DNA of 64,000 nucleotides. It comes from Meandrina meandrites (Eukaryota > Cnidaria > Anthozoa > Scleractinia > Meandrinidae). Positions 10,918 to 21,635 of the stretch are shown here, piece after piece; positions within the stretch are counted from its first letter, which is position 1, and each line of letters opens with the position of its first letter. Made by a program: the position numbers and the translations under genes. The notes beneath the pieces are model-generated. The model was not told where the DNA came from and ran no database searches. It was given only the letters and a program-made list of their open reading frames with translations. Location of the stretch: assembly GCA_963693305.1 (NCBI GenBank), contig OY855910.1, positions 24,122,362 to 24,186,361 of the forward strand. Direction: 5' to 3'.

Positions 10918-11655
10918 GGGGAATCCACTCAACTCATTCTCTTGTGTTACAGTTAGTCTTCCCACAAGAATTCTGAGAATTTTTCAATGTCCTTCAATTT
11001 ATGTTAATACTTTAATTGGCTTTAATATAGAAGATCTTTATTACTGGAAAACCATAAAAATGTCACATTCAATATTTCTAAATCATTCGTTTTCTTGCCG
11101 TTAAAATTAAGCTTCAATATAAGATAATCTTTTGTCCTCGACAACAAAATAAAAGCGCTCGATATTTGAATATTTGTAGATCAGTTGAGATGTTGCATTT
11201 CCAGATACACATGTATACGGATACGGTGTATTCCTCGCCGCTCCGTTGAATGCTTTTTCAAAATATACAGTCTTCCTTTAATTGAGAGTCAGTTAACAAT
11301 ATCTCCACTGAGTTGCGTCGCGTATGTCCGTTTGTAAAGACTTCAGGGTACACTTTAGAGTATAAAGAATTCTGCGACTTGTCTGCCACACAGCATGCAC
11401 ACGTGTAGTAACAGCTGGCCTTCCCATTATTTATAATACACATTTAACAACTCGTATTTATGGGTTCAAACATGCATTTAAAGGGGAATCCACTCAACTC
11501 ATTCTCTTGTGTTACAGTTAGTCTTCCAACGAGAATTCTAAGAATTTTTTCAATGTCCTTCAACTTATGTTAATACTTTAATTGGCTTTAATATCCAAGA
11601 TTTTTATTACTGGAAAACCATAAAAATGTCACATTCAATATTTCTAAATCATTCG
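10918..11655. repeat. 178-bp direct repeat pair around a 385-bp spacer
   Basis: 10918-11095 is repeated in the same orientation at 11481-11655 and once inverted at about 26580-26760. The spacer 11096-11260 is itself found inverted at about 24715-24910. The second repeat abuts the 3' end of the DIRS-type element. No gene is seen. Confidence 0.8.
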
Positions 11656-12275
11656 ATTTCAGCTCCACTACGCAGTAGACAACATGTACAAAACCATTAG
11701 GTTTATTTTGGAGGTTTCGGCCGAGCACCGGGACTATAACAATACGTTATACTACAACAATTACATCCATATTATATAACATGTAACAGAGCTGAGCGAC
11801 AGTATATAAAAGCTACTGTCAGACGGAGGCCAGAAAAAACCTGCCAGAAAAACCCCGGAGGGGAAAAACACGGCAGGAAATCTGGGTAGGAACCATGGCT
11901 CAAGATCAAATAGCCCATCCTACGGAGCTACTAAATGTATGACTACCAAGAATGACATACTTAAAAGTAAATGATCAAAATTAAAATAACGAACTCGGCT
12001 AACGAGGTGTCGGCCTAGAATGATTTCCCACGTGATAATCATCTCTTATATAGCCCTCCCTCATGCACATGCTCACTTCGACTGGGCTAGCGCCAGTCTC
12101 CACTGCTCTAGTGCCGCAGAAATATTCAATTTCCGGCTAATTCGTGTTCACTCAAACGCCAGAAATTCCATATTGCAGCTCCACTACGTAGTAGACAACA
12201 TGTACAAAACCATTAGGTTTATTTTGGAGGTTTCGGCCGATCACCGGGACTATAACAATACGTTAAACTACAACC
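11656..12275 (-). repeat. DIRS 3' split repeats B1-A2-B2
   Basis: The block TAACAATACGTTA plus the CCATTAGGTTTATTTTGGAG region occurs at 12172-12275 (B1) and 11656-11759 (B2). Between them, 11983-12218 (A2) is nearly identical to the 5' terminal repeat A1 at 20987-21223. A TATATAAAAG box lies in the B2-proximal part. Confidence 0.85.
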
Positions 12276-12315
12276 TAGAAGAAAAAGTATAGGGCTTGAC
12301 AAAACGGGAAAAGAA

Positions 12316-12708
12316 CTAAAGTCCTAAAGACTTTGAAACTTGAAGACGTGAAGAAATGTCATTCGTGACATAACCATCCTTAGCTGCAACGCTTTTCCAT
12401 CGGCCGTGCCTCTGGAAAACTCTGTCACTAACTCCACTATTAGCAGACTTAGAGGCTCCTCCCGAACGAAATGAGTGAGTCCCATAAACAGAGGGATCTG
12501 GAACAACATTCTGAAGACTTTTGGCTAACTGATCCCTGAACGTTGTATAAGAAATAGGCTTATCCTTTTGGACCAACTTGTAAGACGACTTAGTTTTAAC
12601 TAAAGGTCGGAAAATAAACTCACTAGAGAGGGGGTCGATATCTAATTTACTTAAGTAGGTTTTAAGCAAGGAAACGGGGCAGACCCTCCCCCCTGATTGG
12701 GCAATCAC
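12316..12708 (-). CDS. Tyrosine recombinase, C-terminal catalytic part
   Basis: 130 codons. The catalytic HxxR is seen in GTHSFRSGG, the second His in QRHGRWKS, and a Tyr in AAKDGY at the position expected for the nucleophile. This is the C-terminal half of the recombinase that integrates DIRS-type cDNA circles. It is out of frame with the N-terminal half at 12716-13234: a single indel near 12716 separates TNQLR from DELVIAQSGG. Confidence 0.88.
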   Translation of the reverse strand: MIAQSGGRVCPVSLLKTYLSKLDIDPLSSEFIFRPLVKTKSSYKLVQKDKPISYTTFRDQLAKSLQNVVPDPSVYGTHSFRSGGASKSANSGVSDRVFQRHGRWKSVAAKDGYVTNDISSRLQVSKSLGL

Positions 12709-12715
12709 AAGCTCA

Positions 12716-13234
12716 TCACCACCTAAGCTGGTTGGTCTTGCTCTTTTCCACTTTGATAAGCATATACCTCTCGTGGAAATAAATATGATTCATTCTAATA
12801 TTAAGAACCTCCTCCGATCTGAAAAACCCTGCATAAGATAATGGATATAAGCACACATTTCTAAGCTGCAGAATGTTAGACAGATCAGCCCGACCCACCA
12901 TATCATTAAGGACTTCTATTGTTATAGGTTCCTTCCTATTGGGTCTCGCGGCGCCTAAAATTCTTTTGGCAGCTTCCCGAACTCTAGAGACTAACTGATT
13001 ATCCGTAGGAGAGACCATACCGGCCATCTCATGGGCCCACTTAATGGCATAAAAAGCAGTATCGACGGAACTACACGACCTAGTGGATTCCAATACATGT
13101 TGTAAATAAAGCGCTACATGAATAGGACTTATGGGGAGAAAAGAAATCTTCTTCAAATTGCTGAAAGCAAAGTCCTTCCATTTCTTGAACGCCCGGTAGT
13201 ACATGGTAGTAGTGGCTGGCGCCCTCGCCTGCAA
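12716..13234 (-). CDS. Tyrosine recombinase, N-terminal and core part
   Basis: 172 codons. It starts with a SAM-like core-binding segment (TTTMYYRAFKKWKDFA, LYLQHVLES) and continues into the catalytic core with the first catalytic Arg region YAGFFRSEEVLNI. The frame is open upstream of the Met (about 13290) with related sequence, so the true N-terminus may be longer. It ends at a frameshift; the rest of the domain is at 12316-12708. Confidence 0.87.
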   Translation of the reverse strand: MQARAPATTTMYYRAFKKWKDFAFSNLKKISFLPISPIHVALYLQHVLESTRSCSSVDTAFYAIKWAHEMAGMVSPTDNQLVSRVREAAKRILGAARPNRKEPITIEVLNDMVGRADLSNILQLRNVCLYPLSYAGFFRSEEVLNIRMNHIYFHERYMLIKVEKSKTNQLRW

Positions 13235-13542
13235 AACGGACCTCTGAAGCCTTGAGGCAAGACCCTGTAAACCTTGGTCCTCAAGAGCTGCTACCTCTTT
13301 CCAGATACCTTCATTAAAAATATCTCAAAACAAAGGAAGAACAATCAGAGGCAAAAATTAAAACAAAACAATAACAGCGCGCAAAGTCATTTTATTAAAC
13401 ATCTCACATAGTCTTAAATAAATACAGAAAAACAAGAAAACACTAGAAAAACAAAGGCCATAATCTGGCTCACAAATGTCTTCATATAGACAACAGATAG
13501 AAGTATCAAAAAGAAACTTCTCAAATATGGGTTCCAAAGACC

Positions 13543-13803
13543 CTAACAGCTGTAGAATTGTGCACAACTGCCACCATCCACGGTGCAAAAGCCCGAAAAA
13601 GACTGCGTTCTAGGTCGCTTAAAATTAAGACGCAAAGCTACTACACTGAAAGACAAATCCCTTGAACCGAAAACGTGGTTCTTGGCTTTACCTCTTGTAA
13701 AAAGATACTTAAACCTAGGAAGTGTCAACCAATCATGTACAAACGCATTCCAGTGTTTGCCATCGTCACACAACAAAACCCAAAAATATGATGACTTCCA
13801 CAT
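13543..13803 (-). pseudogene. DIRS pol linker remnant
   Basis: An 86-codon frame (WKSSYFWVLLCDDGKHW) lying between the RNase H linker and the recombinase, in the position where DIRS pol continues. I take it as a frameshifted remnant of the same polyprotein, based on position and strand. Confidence 0.5.
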
Positions 13804-13837
13804 TGGAATGACAAGTGTTCCTACAGCCTTACAAGCT

Positions 13838-14452
13838 CTAGCATGAGAAATAACGTACTCTACTTATTTGCGAAACCGGAGGAAGAATCCAATTATTTTC
13901 GCAATCCCAGTTTTGGGTGAAGGCGTCTACTGCTTCGGCGCCCGGCTGGTAAAATCTAGAATTGTAACGCGAAAGCTTCGCGTTATAACTACAGGCAAAC
14001 CTATCCACTGTGTTGGGCCCCCATTTACAATCAAGCATGTGAAATATGTCGTCGTTTATGGTATAATCATCAAAATCGATGGTTCTACTCAAAAGATCAG
14101 CCTGGCAATTCAAAGACCTATGAATCCACTTCATTTCAATAGAAATGACAGTACGGGGGCAAACATTAAAAATAGACAGCGCTAGGGACTGAAGTTCTGT
14201 AACTTTATTGCCATTGCAAACAATACTGACCACGCTGGTGTTGTCAGTAAACCAAGCAACTTTTTTGCCCTGAAGATCGGGGGCAAAAGCTGACAGCGCT
14301 AGATCTACGGTCCTAAGTTCCCTCCTCGTGGAACTCTTAGAACTTTCTTCGGAAGTCCAATTTTGATGACAAATCTTGTGCTCATTGTCAATAAAAGAAC
14401 TACATGTGTGATCAGACGCGTCAGAATAAACAAACTTAACAGGCGGTTGCAA
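13838..14452 (-). CDS. DIRS RNase H and linker domain
   Basis: 204 codons. RNase H motifs are visible in order: FVYSDASDHT (first Asp), RRELRTVDLAL (Glu), WFTDNTSVVS (second Asp) and NCQADLLSR (last Asp). After this comes the WGPNTVDRFACSYN and RYNSRFYQPGAEAVDAF segment characteristic of DIRS-like pol proteins. It normally continues from the RT at 14510-15508 but a stop or indel separates them. Downstream, 13543-13803 continues related coding sequence in another frame. Confidence 0.85.
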   Translation of the reverse strand: MQPPVKFVYSDASDHTCSSFIDNEHKICHQNWTSEESSKSSTRRELRTVDLALSAFAPDLQGKKVAWFTDNTSVVSIVCNGNKVTELQSLALSIFNVCPRTVISIEMKWIHRSLNCQADLLSRTIDFDDYTINDDIFHMLDCKWGPNTVDRFACSYNAKLSRYNSRFYQPGAEAVDAFTQNWDCENNWILPPVSQISRVRYFSC

Positions 14453-14509
14453 AGGCGCCCAGGGGCAATGAAAATTAAGGGATTCTACATTCTCACTCCA
14501 AAATGCTAA

Positions 14510-15508
14510 TTAAACGCAAGCTTCCTTAGTTAATTCAACCTCAGAATTCCACGGCAGTTTCTGATTAACAGCAGCATACATAGAACGTGTCATAATCCTA
14601 GCCACACTTCCTACACAAGAAGTGAGCGAAATGACTTGGCCTACCACAGAAGCAAGATCTCTAACTTTGACACTCTTACAATCAACCTTACGAATAAAAC
14701 TAATGCTACTCTTTAACTTAGAAATCCTGCGTTCAGTAACAGAAATAACACCTTGAAAAGTATCAAAAACAGTGCCAAGTTTGGTAATAACTTGAACAGG
14801 TTCCCAAAGGGTCTTCTCTTCGTTAATAAGAAAGCCATACCTTGTCATATCAGCGCGAACTGTCAAGCTGTTAATTTTAGCCTTGATAGTATTGACACCA
14901 CCACCCAAACCATCGTCAAGAAAAATTGCCATGGGAATTCCCTTATACCTCCATGAAGTCAAAATGGGCTTTAAAATTTGGCAATTAGATAAGGTGCGGA
15001 TAGACAAGCCAAAGGGCAAAACTGTGAACCGAAAATATTTAACCACACCGTCACCAAAATCCCAGGAGAAAGCTAAATATTTCCGGTGCTCCGGAAAAAT
15101 TTCTACGTGATGGTACCCAGACTTTAGATCAAACTTGAAAAGATAAAACCCCTTAGCGAAAATTTGAAGAGCTACGGAAATGTCTTCACATCTAAATTTA
15201 CGCTTAAAGACATACAAATTGACATGCCTCAAATCAAGAATCAATCTTTTCTTGCCTGAAGGCTGTATAGAAACAGAAAGTGGATTAACTATGTCTGGGT
15301 GATGATCAAGAATCTCAACACACTTGGTTCTTAACAAATCGGAAATAGCCTCTGAAACAAAAAGACTATCCTTAAGCACAGAGGTATTGTTAGAACTAAC
15401 TTTGGGAGGCGGGAGAGCCACAAATGGGATTTTATAACCATCGCGCACCACGCCTAAAATAAACCCCGAAGCACCTAAATTAAGCCATTCATCATAACAA
15501 AGAGCCAA
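14510..15508 (-). CDS. DIRS reverse transcriptase
   Basis: 332 codons. RT motifs in order: GKKRLILDLRHVN, motif A FKFDLKSGYHH, motif B YFRFTVLPFGLS, and motif C MAIFLDDGLGG, where FLDD stands in for YxDD as often in DIRS/Ngaro RTs. It makes cDNA from the element's RNA. Related sequence extends a little upstream to about 15540, so the Met used is not certain. It ends at a stop before the RNase H frame. Confidence 0.9.
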   Translation of the reverse strand: MALCYDEWLNLGASGFILGVVRDGYKIPFVALPPPKVSSNNTSVLKDSLFVSEAISDLLRTKCVEILDHHPDIVNPLSVSIQPSGKKRLILDLRHVNLYVFKRKFRCEDISVALQIFAKGFYLFKFDLKSGYHHVEIFPEHRKYLAFSWDFGDGVVKYFRFTVLPFGLSIRTLSNCQILKPILTSWRYKGIPMAIFLDDGLGGGVNTIKAKINSLTVRADMTRYGFLINEEKTLWEPVQVITKLGTVFDTFQGVISVTERRISKLKSSISFIRKVDCKSVKVRDLASVVGQVISLTSCVGSVARIMTRSMYAAVNQKLPWNSEVELTKEACV

Positions 15509-15815
15509 ACGACCGCGAACCGAAGGAATATTAGATTGACCTGAAGTAAACTCATAATTTAACAGTGACTTTATTTCAACTGCGGTATCTAAATGACTTA
15601 AATCTGAAATTTCATCATCGCAAGTGTCACTAAGATTAGAAACAAAAATAGAATTGACAACACCTTGGACCTGTCCTTGATGGTCGGCTAGTCATTGACC
15701 AGACTGGAACTTGGTAGAATTGAACTACAGAATTTATTACAGGCAAAACAAGAAAGGAACCCGGTTTGGTTTGCAGCCTTGTCAGGACTGTTGGTATGGG
15801 TCTTGCACTGTTGCT

Positions 15816-16130
15816 CTAAAAATGGCTGGAAGTGGTTGCTGCGACTGGCGTGAAAGCGGAAGGCTCCTTTTTGCTGCTCGCTAACTTTATCTTGTTTCGA
15901 GCCAAGTTCTGTTTGGCTTGGGTACGCGCTCTGGCTTCTGCTCGAATTATCTTTTTCTCATCGTCAGAATCGTCCGCAAGATCATTTCGCTTGTACTCCT
16001 CATTAACGACCATCCCTGAGTCGAACTTATCGGCCAGCAGAATATGTTTCTGTCTCTCTGACAAAAGCTTCTCACCTTTCTCGAGGGAAGCGTGGAGTTG
16101 TCGAGATGTTGGGACGAACAGGCTTCTTTA
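15816..16130 (-). pseudogene. DIRS gag (ORF1), C-terminal remnant
   Basis: The frame carries HILLADKFDSG and LADDSDDEKKIIRAEARARTQ, the acidic-to-basic C-terminal part of DIRS-like ORF1 proteins. Upstream codons (to about 16130) continue the domain in a shifted frame with LDAIVEAKEAC. The N-terminal part of the same gag lies about 4.5 kb away at 20713-20988. Confidence 0.7.
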
Positions 16131-16171
16131 GCTTCAACAATGGCGTCGAGCTTTATGCGACTCTGAAATCC

Positions 16172-16221
16172 TGGACCCCTGCCGATGTTCTACGGTTGAA
16201 CCGTAGAACATTAGCAGGGGG
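16172..16221. repeat. 50-bp near-perfect palindrome
   Basis: GACCCCTGCCGATGTTCTAC and GTAGAACATTAGCAGGGGGT are the arms of a 50-bp hairpin with a 3-base centre and two or three mismatches. It sits directly beside the left edge of the sequence that interrupts gag. Confidence 0.85.
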
Positions 16222-18237
16222 TCTAATTTTTTTGACACGTATGAATGAAATTCCTTGACGCCTCTTCCCAAGAAATGTGTTAAGGAATCAATTAACTCGG
16301 ATACTGATCTGTCACCAAAAGGAAAGCCCGCCACATTGATCGAAAGAATACAGGCTATTTTTGCTAGCGTTTACAACAATATGCCACAGTACAGTCGAAA
16401 ATCGGAAAACAAGGATGCACACAGACAACATTAACTAAGCAAACCGACGAATCGAACTAATGATGACAATAATAAAAAAATCATTTGAAAAACTGACCGC
16501 TTGGGATGTAGTACAGAAAGCACGGCGGCTTTCAAAACAAAACAGCTTCTGGCGCTAAATGGTGTCCTTGCGTAACGCAAGAAAAAAATTCTCATTCAGA
16601 CAATTGAACGAAGGAAATATTTTATTCTCTCCTCAGGATGCGGGTTTCAAGAAGCGCAACAGCATCTTAGCTCGTTTAAATGTCCTTCTGCGAAAAGAGC
16701 AGGATCAAAATCGATTATATTTTACACACTCAAACCCTTGTAAAGCAAAGCCTCAAAACAACATACAAGTATACTGAAAGCGCGGCGGCTTTTTCACTCG
16801 CAAAACATTTTTTACTGCTAAAAAACGACGAAGCTTGCAGAACCCGGAACGTAGCAAATTTAATGTGCTAAAATAGTCAACTTTCAGAAAATAAGATAAT
16901 TATCAATGCAAGGTTGTACAATTATTAGTATTGGAGCTTGTAGCAAAGCTCAAAGGGGTAGGCGGCATCTTAAAGCGCGATTTAAAGGAGAAACGTGGCT
17001 TGCGCGTTATGACACGCGGGTATGAATCTTGATCGACTTGCACCCTAGCAAGAAAAACGCTGTCCCGATCGCCTGCAATCCGACCAGTCTCATTACTAAA
17101 ATGGTTTAGCTGTTGCTAGCCTGGCTTCAACTCGATCTCAAGAGTTGAAAGTCTAAGCTATTGTTTTCTGTCATGAAAGCGAGCGAAAAAAACCCTCGCG
17201 TGTTCCTGCCCTCGCGCGCGTTTCCTACCTCGCTTCCACATTACTTCATGATCAGCGCCTGCCAGGCAGACGGCAAAGTGACACACACCACAACTCAGAA
17301 GTAACTGCCACTGCGGAGAAAGCATTCTTTTAATCCTGTATTACAATTTCAAGAAGAAAGTCAATAAAAGGCGCCAATTTGGTATTAACCTCTTCTGGTC
17401 AGAGAAAAAGCAATTCTTTTTAAAATACGTCAGAATAATCAATTGTACAAATCTGACGTTTTTAGTGTCACTCCATACTTACAAAATATGTTAGGCTCGT
17501 CTTCTCCTATCAGGAAAAAAATAATGAGTACCAAAAAGTGATCTACATGTTGTAAAAGTGTTTTTAAGAACTCTAAGATGGTAGATCTGGGTCTATTAGG
17601 TCTTGAGTGGCACAGCAAGCAGTACCCAGCTTTAATAATTGTCAGGTCATGCTGCCCTGAAAGCTGCAATGGAAAAGAAAACTGCAAAGCAATCCTCTCT
17701 TAATTCTAAACAAACCATTGGTGCTAGGCTAGGTAGAGGGAAACTTAGAGAGTAGGGTGTATGAACTAAACAATGGGGAGCACAAGAGAGGAAAAATGCT
17801 ATTTTTTATATTGTATTATCTAATCCATTCACTGGATTCAAGTGCTTGAGTTCAGTTTAATCATACTATTTTAGGTAAAGTGCAAATAATTATTTCAAAG
17901 AGACAATATTTAATTGTCTCACTACAGTATTCAGTTCAAACATAACAGTTCCAGTCGCAATTCTTTTCATCTATTATTGATTGGCATTGTCCATCTGTCA
18001 ATAAAATGCTTTTATCAGACAGCATTAAAACTCCATGTTATTTTTGATAGTACTTTATAATTGTTATTACATTGTTATTTAAGCCTGAATTTATTTAAAT
18101 AATCTAAAATAAAACACCCAGACAAAGAATTCTGTTGCTTCAGGGATAATAAGCCAAAAAAAAAAATATTTGGTGTCAAAGATTTTATGTTGTTTATAAT
18201 GTAATATTGTCAAGCAAAAATGTTTTAAATTTTAATT

Positions 18238-19520
18238 CCCAATGAAACACCTGGAGAAAGAATTCTCACAGAGCTGCAGCCTAAAAAGACCAAGCTGCTC
18301 TGCTGCTTCAGGGATAAAGCCAAACAATATTACGTCAAAAAGTTATTTCAATTAATGCATTTTAAAAATGTTTTAATCCTGAATTTAAGCTCCCAATGAA
18401 GCACCTGGAGAGAGAATTCTCACAGAGCTGCAGCCTAAAAAGACCAAGCTGCTCTGCTGCTTCAGTGATAAAGCCAAACAATATTTTGTCAAAAAGTTAT
18501 TTCAATTAATGCTTTTTAAAAACGTTTTAATCCTGAATTTAAGTTCCCAATGAAGCACCTGGAGAAAGAATTCTCACAGAGCTGCAGCCTAAAAAGACCA
18601 AGCTGCTCTGCTGCTTCAGGGATAAAGCCAAACAATATTATGTCAAAAAGTTATTTCAATTAATGCTTTTTAAAAATGTTTTAATCCTGAATTTAAGCTC
18701 CCAATGAAGCACCTGGAGAAAGAATTCTCACAGAGCTGCAGCCTAAAAAGACCAAGCTGCTCTGCTGCTTCAGGGATAAAGCCAAACAATATTATGTCAA
18801 AAAGTTATTTCAATTAATGCTTTTTAAAAATGTTTTAATCCTGAATTTAAGCTCCCAATGAAGCACCTGGAGAAAGAATTCTCACAGAGCTGCAGCCTAA
18901 AAAGACCAAGCTGCTCTGCTGCTTCAGTGATAAAGCCAAACAATATTATGTCAAAAAGTTATTTCAATTAATGCTTTTTAAAAATGTTTTAATCCTGAAT
19001 TTAAGTTCCCAATGAAGCACCTGGAGAAAGAATTCTCACAGAGCTGCAGCCTAAAAAGACCAAGCTGCTCTGCTGCTTCAGGGATAAAGCCAAACAATAT
19101 TCGTCAAAAAAGTTATTTCAATTATTATGCTTTTTAAAAATGTTTTAATCCTGAATTTAAGTTCCCAATGAAGCACCTGGAGAAAGAATTCTCACAGAGC
19201 TGCAGCCTAAAAAGACCAAGCTGCTCTGCTGCTTCAGGGATTAAAAATGCTTTTAAAAATGCTTTACTGAATCCTGAAATTAAGTTCCTAATGAAACACC
19301 TGCAGAAAGAATTCTCACGGAGCTGCGTGTACAGCCTGAGAAGGCTAAGCTGGTCTGTGGCTTCATATTATTTTGGTGTCAAATATTTAAATTAATGTTT
19401 AATGTGTTCAAGCCTTAATTTATAATATTTAAGTTCCCAATGAAACAACTCGAGATAGAATTCTCGTAGAGCCACAGCCTAAACTGGCTAAGCTGCTCTG
19501 TTGCTCAGTCAGGGATTTAA
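18238..19520. repeat. About 153-bp satellite array, eight to nine units
   Basis: Units begin CCCAATGAAGCACCTGGAG and recur near 18238, 18393, 18546, 18700, 18855, 19010, 19166, 19286 and 19436. The inner units are nearly identical; the first and the last two are diverged or shortened, the pattern expected if unequal exchange homogenises the centre. A frame (19168-19395) repeats K-EFS motifs but is only the repeat being read. Confidence 0.92.
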
Positions 19521-20712
19521 AAAGCAGTCAAGAAACAATTTATCAATAAATGTACAACCTTGAAAATAGACCCTATTTTATTTCTAGGCATGTGGATGTA
19601 CACCATACATGTGGAATTAAGGCAAAAAAATTATATTTTCATTTTAAAGCTCTTTCAAAATTCAATAATAACACCTGATTTAGAGTGTTCCCCTGTCCAT
19701 TAAAATACCCTGGAATATAAATATGAATAACAAACAGCTTAAATACTAGTGTATACTATGTATGCAAAAATTAAATTATACTACATCTGCATATAACAAA
19801 ATTTGGAGCAACTCAATGTTTGGGTAGTATTTGCAAATACACTTACATTTTGGCCATGTGAGCATCTTGTAACTGTTAATTTGTAACAATTTTGTAAGTT
19901 GATACATGCATAATGCACGAACTATGGCACAACATACTAATAAATGGTGGTAACTGAAGCACTAGCATTAAAAAGAGAATGATGATGACTTACATTTCTA
20001 TGTCGTCGGTTACCAAACAGTCGACATCACATCTCAGTCGTGTGAAATTTTGGATTTGCAGCGTGACTTCTAGTAAGATGGCCCAGCGGCGTTTTGAATA
20101 AGATGGCGGGAATCACACTCTTCCCACAATTTCATTGATAGATGTGAATATGTAAGTCTCGGACCATATGGAACTCCACTTAATCACGTAATTTATCGCC
20201 TGTTGGATTTTCCCTCGCTAGTGCTTTGGCCAGAATACGAAAAGAGGGAAACGATGTCCCTCGCCGATCGACTTTCGCGCAATATTTACGATCGACTAGA
20301 TCGAAGATTGATACTTCCACGATAACATCTACAAACGGGTCTCTGTGCTGGCTACAGTTTTAAATTCATTCTGTAAGACAATTAATTCGAAACACCTTAC
20401 CGCTTTGTAGTCTTAGAAAGCGAAGGTTGGAACACTTTGTGACGAGATGACTCACATGCCGCCATTCGTTCGCTTTGGCGCTCACCCTTGTTTCCCCTAT
20501 TATTAGTTATTAGATATTCGCACCGCATGATCATCTTCCATAAATGTCCAGATTATCTGGTCTTCTTCTATTACTCGCGCTGTGACACTCGCGGCACCAC
20601 AATTACCCGCAAAGTACAGGGTCATGACAGATCGCTAAAACCGCCCAACACCTCTGACCGGAAATTAGAACCCATACCCTGCTGCGAATTTCAGAGTCGC
20701 ATAAAGCTCGTC

Positions 20713-20988
20713 ATGCCCGGTACCTTTGAGATTAAACTTGTACTGATCCTCGTTCCCTTTCTTCTTGAAACGATGCGGCACGTCAAATTTGAGCTTTTTT
20801 ATTTCTTTGAGCTGAGAATCGGCCGTGTCCGCGTGAGAACGCTTGAGATCCGTCAAAGAAGTATCTAGCAACGACTTCATCGAAACCAATAAACCAAGGT
20901 TTTTGTCGGCAATTGTCGACTCGACAATTCTAATAACATCGGCCTCCTGCATGACCAACGGACAAATTTGTGAAAAGAATAGACTCAA
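20713..20988 (-). pseudogene. DIRS gag (ORF1), N-terminal part
   Basis: The frame starts just inside terminal repeat A1, with ADVIRIVESTIADKNLG, KRSHADTADSQLKEIKK and RFKKKGNEDQYKFN, a charged helical region ending in the conserved KKGNEDQYKFN type motif of DIRS ORF1 proteins. After this the frame reads into the inverted 23-bp gag segment and ends. Confidence 0.72.
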
Positions 20989-21223
20989 AAATAACGAACT
21001 GGGCTAACGAGGTGTCGGCCTAGAATGATTTCCCACGTGATAATCATCTCTTATATAGCCCTCCCTCATGCACATGCTCACTTCGACTGGGCTAGCGACA
21101 GTCCCCACTGCTCTAGTGCCGCAGAAATATTCAATTTCCGGCTAATTCGTGTTCACTCAAAAGCCAGAAATTCCATATTTCAGCTCCACTACGCAGTAGA
21201 CAACATGTACAAAACCATTAGGT
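20987..21223 (-). repeat. DIRS 5' terminal repeat A1
   Basis: Nearly identical to A2 at 11983-12218. A short frame on the plus strand (MISHVIIISYIALPHAHAHF) is present in both copies only because the repeat is conserved; I do not regard it as a gene. Confidence 0.85.
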
Positions 21224-21281
21224 AGAACAACATGATAATAACTATTGGAATGATTTTTCTGTTGACTAAAGCAAAACGAAA

Positions 21282-21313
<32 letters not shown>

Positions 21314-21349
21314 TGGTTAAAGGCCGAACGCGCTAACCGATTGCGCCAT
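21282..21349 (-). pseudogene. tRNA-Asn pseudogene, 5'-truncated
   Basis: Matches the tRNA-Asn at 1821-1894 from D-arm to 3' end, but the first eight nucleotides are gone: the flank joins directly at GGCGC, consistent with a deletion. The anticodon stem-loop is also altered (GGCCTTTAACC in place of GGCTGTTAACC), destroying the GTT anticodon. Confidence 0.88.
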
Positions 21350-21563
21350 GTGATAAGGGGTTGAGAGTTCATCACCTTTCATTATGTTGATGAAACTCGG
21401 CTACGAAATTTATTTTCTGTTAGACCTGTATAACGGAAAGGTGCGGTCAGCACTGGATAGTAAGTGACTTGACCATAACACGACAAAAAACAGGTGTCAC
21501 ACTACCAGCGAATCAGAGGAGTAGCAGATTAACGCCTTTATCAAAAACTACATTTTCAAGCTT

Positions 21564-21635
21564 GGCCTGTTGGTCAAGTGGCACAATTCTCGCTTAGGGT
21601 GCGAGAGGTCCCGGGTTGGACTCCCGGACAGGCCC
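21564..21635 (+). tRNA. tRNA-Pro (AGG), possibly inactive
   Basis: A complete 72-nt cloverleaf. GGCCTGT pairs with ACAGGCC, and the anticodon stem TCTCG..CGAGA carries TTAGGGT with AGG. In the T-loop the near-universal TTC is TTG (GGTTGGACT), which would lose the C56-G19 contact and weaken the B box. No strong T-run follows immediately, so it may be a pseudogene. Confidence 0.82.

Larger units (their letters stand above)
16143..20712. other. Sequence interrupting the DIRS gag
   Basis: Between the two gag halves lies about 4.5 kb without retroelement coding. Both edges carry the same 23-bp gag segment in opposite orientation: CGAGCTTTATGCGACTCTGA at 16145 and its reverse complement at about 20690-20712. 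It contains a 50-bp palindrome (16172-16221), a pair of GCGGCGGCTTT-bearing segments near 16525 and 16782, and the 153-bp satellite. No gene is recognised. Confidence 0.6.
11656..21223 (-). mobile_element. DIRS/Ngaro-type YR retrotransposon, interrupted
   Basis: On the minus strand the order is terminal repeat A1 (20987-21223), gag N part, a roughly 4.5-kb interruption, gag C part, RT-RNase H, tyrosine recombinase, then B1 (12172-12275), A2 (11983-12218) and B2 (11656-11759). A1 matches A2 and B1 matches B2: the split direct repeat layout of Ngaro/PAT-like DIRS elements, which integrate by a tyrosine recombinase through a circular intermediate. RT and RNase H lie between gag and recombinase as in the order. 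Several frames are broken, so the copy is dead. Confidence 0.85.

Noticed and set aside
12020..12292. 90-codon frame, repeated at 21025-21225
   Set aside because: Lies in the DIRS split repeats; its conservation is explained by repeat identity.
18238..19520. CRISPR-like array
   Set aside because: Repeats are contiguous 153-bp units without unique spacers in a eukaryotic context.
20488..20868. 126-codon plus-strand frame
   Set aside because: Antisense to the DIRS gag and its inverted junction segment; no family match.
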